Shown piece after piece: positions 45,771 through 47,721 of a DNA stretch of 47,721 nucleotides; position 1 is the first letter of the stretch, and every line of letters begins with the position of its first letter. Below the pieces are notes generated by a model that saw only the letters and a list, made by a program, of their open reading frames with translations, was not told where the DNA came from and did not search any database. The DNA comes from a bacterium (GTDB lineage: Bacteria > Elusimicrobiota > Elusimicrobia > UBA1565 > UBA9628): positions 1 to 47,721 of the forward strand of contig JAJZJF010000006.1 in assembly GCA_021810245.1 (NCBI GenBank). The letters run 5' to 3'. The position numbers and the translations under genes were made by a program.

Positions 45771-46898
45771 ATGCTTGAAACTGAAAAACCGCTTGATGAG
45801 CTCAACGATCGCCGCGTCTCGGTTGGGAGCTGGGAAAACCGCCGCGAGCAGATCAAGGCTCATCCTCTGGGACCCGCCTTTTTAAAACTCCTCAGTTTCG
45901 GATTTTGGTTGGGGTTGGTTCTTCGCAAACTCGCTTACGCCCTTGGCCTGAAAAGATCAGTCCGCCTCCCGGCGCGGGTGATCTCCATTGGAAATTTAAG
46001 CGTCGGAGGGACCGGAAAAACTCCCGCCGCGATATTGGCCGCCGAAACTCTTCACAGCCACGGTCAATCTCTCGCCATTCTCAGCCGCGGATATAACCGC
46101 TCGAAAAATTCTTCCGAAGTCGTCACCTTGCTTGATGATAATCCGCCCCACTGGGAAGAATGCGGAGACGAACCCTGGATGATGCACCAAGCCCTCTTTG
46201 GACTCAACATCCCAATCCTGGTCTCTAAAAACCGAGTGAAAGCCGGGCAAGAGGCGATCACCTTTTACCATTCAAAAGCCCTCATTTTAGACGATGGATT
46301 TCAGCATTGGAAAGTCAAGCATGATCTCGACATTGTCCTTGTCAACGCCGCCTCTCCGTTTACCGAGGACCGCCTTCTGCCCGCCGGAAATCTCAGAGAG
46401 CCCGCTTCCGCTCTCAAACGCGCTCAACTCGCCGTCATCACCCACGCCGATTTAATCAGCAAGAAAGACCTTGCGCTTCTCCGTGAAAAAATAGCGGACA
46501 TCAGTCCCAAAGCGGAGATATTAGAAGCCTCTCATGTTCCGGATTTTTTATTGGATATCAGAACTCAGAGAAAACTCGACGTCTCACTGTTGGAGGGAAG
46601 AAGAATCGTTACCGTTTCCGGAATCGCCTTCCCTCAGCTCTTTGAAAACCAGCTTAAAGAATTGGGAGCCCGCATCGAGCAGCGCTGGAGGTTCCCCGAT
46701 CATCACCCCTATCAAATTGAGGAACTTAGAGCTATTGAGACCATGCGCTCAGGACGAGCGTTTTTGACCACGCTTAAAGACGCGACTCGCTTACCCATTG
46801 GCTGGAAAGAGGCCTTATCCGGAGAGTTATACGCTCTAGCCATCAAATTAAAAATCACCCAGGGACAAGAAATCTGGGAAAAAGCGCTTCTGGGATGA
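45771..46898 (+). CDS. lpxK: Tetraacyldisaccharide 4'-kinase
   Basis: 375 residues. Phosphorylates the 4' position of the lipid A precursor DS-1-P at the inner membrane. The Walker A is VISIGNLSVGGTGKTPAAI, followed by LAILSRGYNR, GDEPWMMH, ILDDGFQHWKVKHDLDIVLV (the DDGFQH motif) and LLPAGNLREP. The C-terminal part ends FPDHHPYQ and TTLKDATRL, as in the family. It is about 45 residues longer than E. coli LpxK, with a charged N-terminal extension before the membrane-associated segment (LLSFGFWLGLVLRKLAYAL). It shows that the cell makes lipid A. Confidence 0.94.
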   Translation: MLETEKPLDELNDRRVSVGSWENRREQIKAHPLGPAFLKLLSFGFWLGLVLRKLAYALGLKRSVRLPARVISIGNLSVGGTGKTPAAILAAETLHSHGQSLAILSRGYNRSKNSSEVVTLLDDNPPHWEECGDEPWMMHQALFGLNIPILVSKNRVKAGQEAITFYHSKALILDDGFQHWKVKHDLDIVLVNAASPFTEDRLLPAGNLREPASALKRAQLAVITHADLISKKDLALLREKIADISPKAEILEASHVPDFLLDIRTQRKLDVSLLEGRRIVTVSGIAFPQLFENQLKELGARIEQRWRFPDHHPYQIEELRAIETMRSGRAFLTTLKDATRLPIGWKEALSGELYALAIKLKITQGQEIWEKALLG

Positions 46899-46921
46899 AA
46901 AATACTTGGAGAATGAGGCTA

Positions 46922-47721
46922 ATGAAAAAACTCTCTTTTTTGCTGTTGTTAATTTCCTTGCCAGGCTCTGCCGCAGAACTAAAGCTCCCTCTGATTTCCT
47001 CTTCCACATTATCGGATATCCACAAATTAGAAAAGCCCGAGCTCGCTGTTTCAAGCGTTCCGTTAGCCGCTTTGACCGTGTTTCCTGAAAATTTAAAATT
47101 TGAAATCTCCTGGGGCCCGGTCAATGTCGGCGAGGCTTCCCTGGAAGTCGCCCAAAAAGTCTCTTTTGCCGAAAAACCGGCTTACCACATAATTAGCCGG
47201 GCACACTCAAACTCTTTTTGCGACGTCTTCTACAAGGTCCGAGATCTCAACGAGTCTTGGATGGACGCGACCAATCTTTCCTCCCTAGGATATTCAAAAA
47301 ATTTGAGAGAAGGACATTTTTTTAGAGACGAATGGGTCTTTTTTAACCATGAGACCCACTCTTTTTTAGCCAAAACAGTCTCAAAGACCGGAAGTGTTTC
47401 CTATTCAACGGGAACGATTATCCCCCACATTCAAGACATTCTCTCAAGCCTCTATTATCTTCGCTCTCAAACCCTGACTCCCGGGAAAAACGTTTTTGTC
47501 AATGTCAATACGAAGAAAAACTGGCCGCTCTTGGTTCGAGTGCTCCGAAAAGAAAAAATCACCGTTCCCGCCGGGACCTTTGACACGGTGTTAGTCGAAC
47601 CCCTGGTTCGCAAGCATGGCATCTTTGTCCAAAAAGGCCGCAAACTCCAGGTCTGGCTGACTGATGACGCCCAAAAAATTCCCGTTCAGATGCAAGTTGA
47701 CATTCTCTTTGGCCACGTCAA
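46922..47721 (+). CDS. DUF3108 exported protein, 3' end beyond right edge
   Basis: At least 266 residues are visible; the stop lies outside. The start ATG at 46922 has GGAG 10 nt upstream; an in-frame ATG at 46913 is possible. Residues 1-18 form a signal peptide (KKLSFLLLLISLPGSAA). The body has FEISWGPVNVGEASLEVAQK, YHIISRAHSNSFCDVFYKVR, VNTKKNWPLLVRVLRKEKIT, VPAGTFDTVLVEP and LQVWLTDDAQKIPVQMQ, which matches the DUF3108 beta-barrel-like family, a periplasmic or outer-membrane-linked group of unknown function. It follows lpxK by 23 bp and is probably in the same operon. Confidence 0.85.
   Translation, partial: MKKLSFLLLLISLPGSAAELKLPLISSSTLSDIHKLEKPELAVSSVPLAALTVFPENLKFEISWGPVNVGEASLEVAQKVSFAEKPAYHIISRAHSNSFCDVFYKVRDLNESWMDATNLSSLGYSKNLREGHFFRDEWVFFNHETHSFLAKTVSKTGSVSYSTGTIIPHIQDILSSLYYLRSQTLTPGKNVFVNVNTKKNWPLLVRVLRKEKITVPAGTFDTVLVEPLVRKHGIFVQKGRKLQVWLTDDAQKIPVQMQVDILFGHV

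Overview
The window looks like a chromosomal contig from an uncultured Gram-negative bacterium of moderate GC content. Indicators of a diderm with LPS are lpxK, several heptosyltransferase-like GT9 genes and a class A RNase P RNA. Giant secreted repeat proteins, a REP-like GGGAC-GTCCC palindrome and this envelope gene set fit groups such as Omnitrophota or Elusimicrobiota. That placement is inference from gene content; no rRNA is present to fix it.

Region 1 (1-30749, minus strand) is one uninterrupted open reading frame of at least 10,249 codons that runs off the left edge. The encoded protein has a signal peptide, a probable beta-propeller, two IPT/TIG-like domains and then about 70 Ig-like repeats of roughly 120-140 residues. 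A single LamG-like jellyroll sits inside the array. Next to the left edge the domain type switches to invasin/Big_1-like modules. The array shows a five-repeat higher-order unit of about 1.83 kb and one very recent duplication. A subset of repeats carries a matched Cys pair.

Region 2 (30.69-32.84 kb) is a dynamic junction. A hicB-hicA toxin-antitoxin pair sits between two copies (about 74 bp) of the giant gene's own ribosome-binding site and first codons, each followed by a REP-like palindrome. Upstream on the giant gene's strand are a HEAT-repeat lipoprotein gene and a small exported ORF. The small ORF is preceded by a strong promoter and a cyclic di-GMP-I (GEMM) riboswitch. The original layout was probably riboswitch, small ORF, HEAT lipoprotein, giant gene, all on one strand; hicBA later split it.

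Region 3 (32.8-36.6 kb, minus) holds housekeeping genes in the order cysS, rlmB, CDF cation exporter, thiN. Region 4 has rnpB and asnB on the plus strand, meeting tilS and a GT4 glycosyltransferase on the minus strand. Region 5 (40.7-47.7 kb, plus) is a tightly coupled envelope operon: GT9 with a doubled N-terminal half, GT4, GT2, polysaccharide deacetylase, GT9, lpxK and a DUF3108 protein cut by the right edge. Most of its junctions are 4-bp ATGA or TTGA overlaps. It probably builds lipid A and core or surface polysaccharide.
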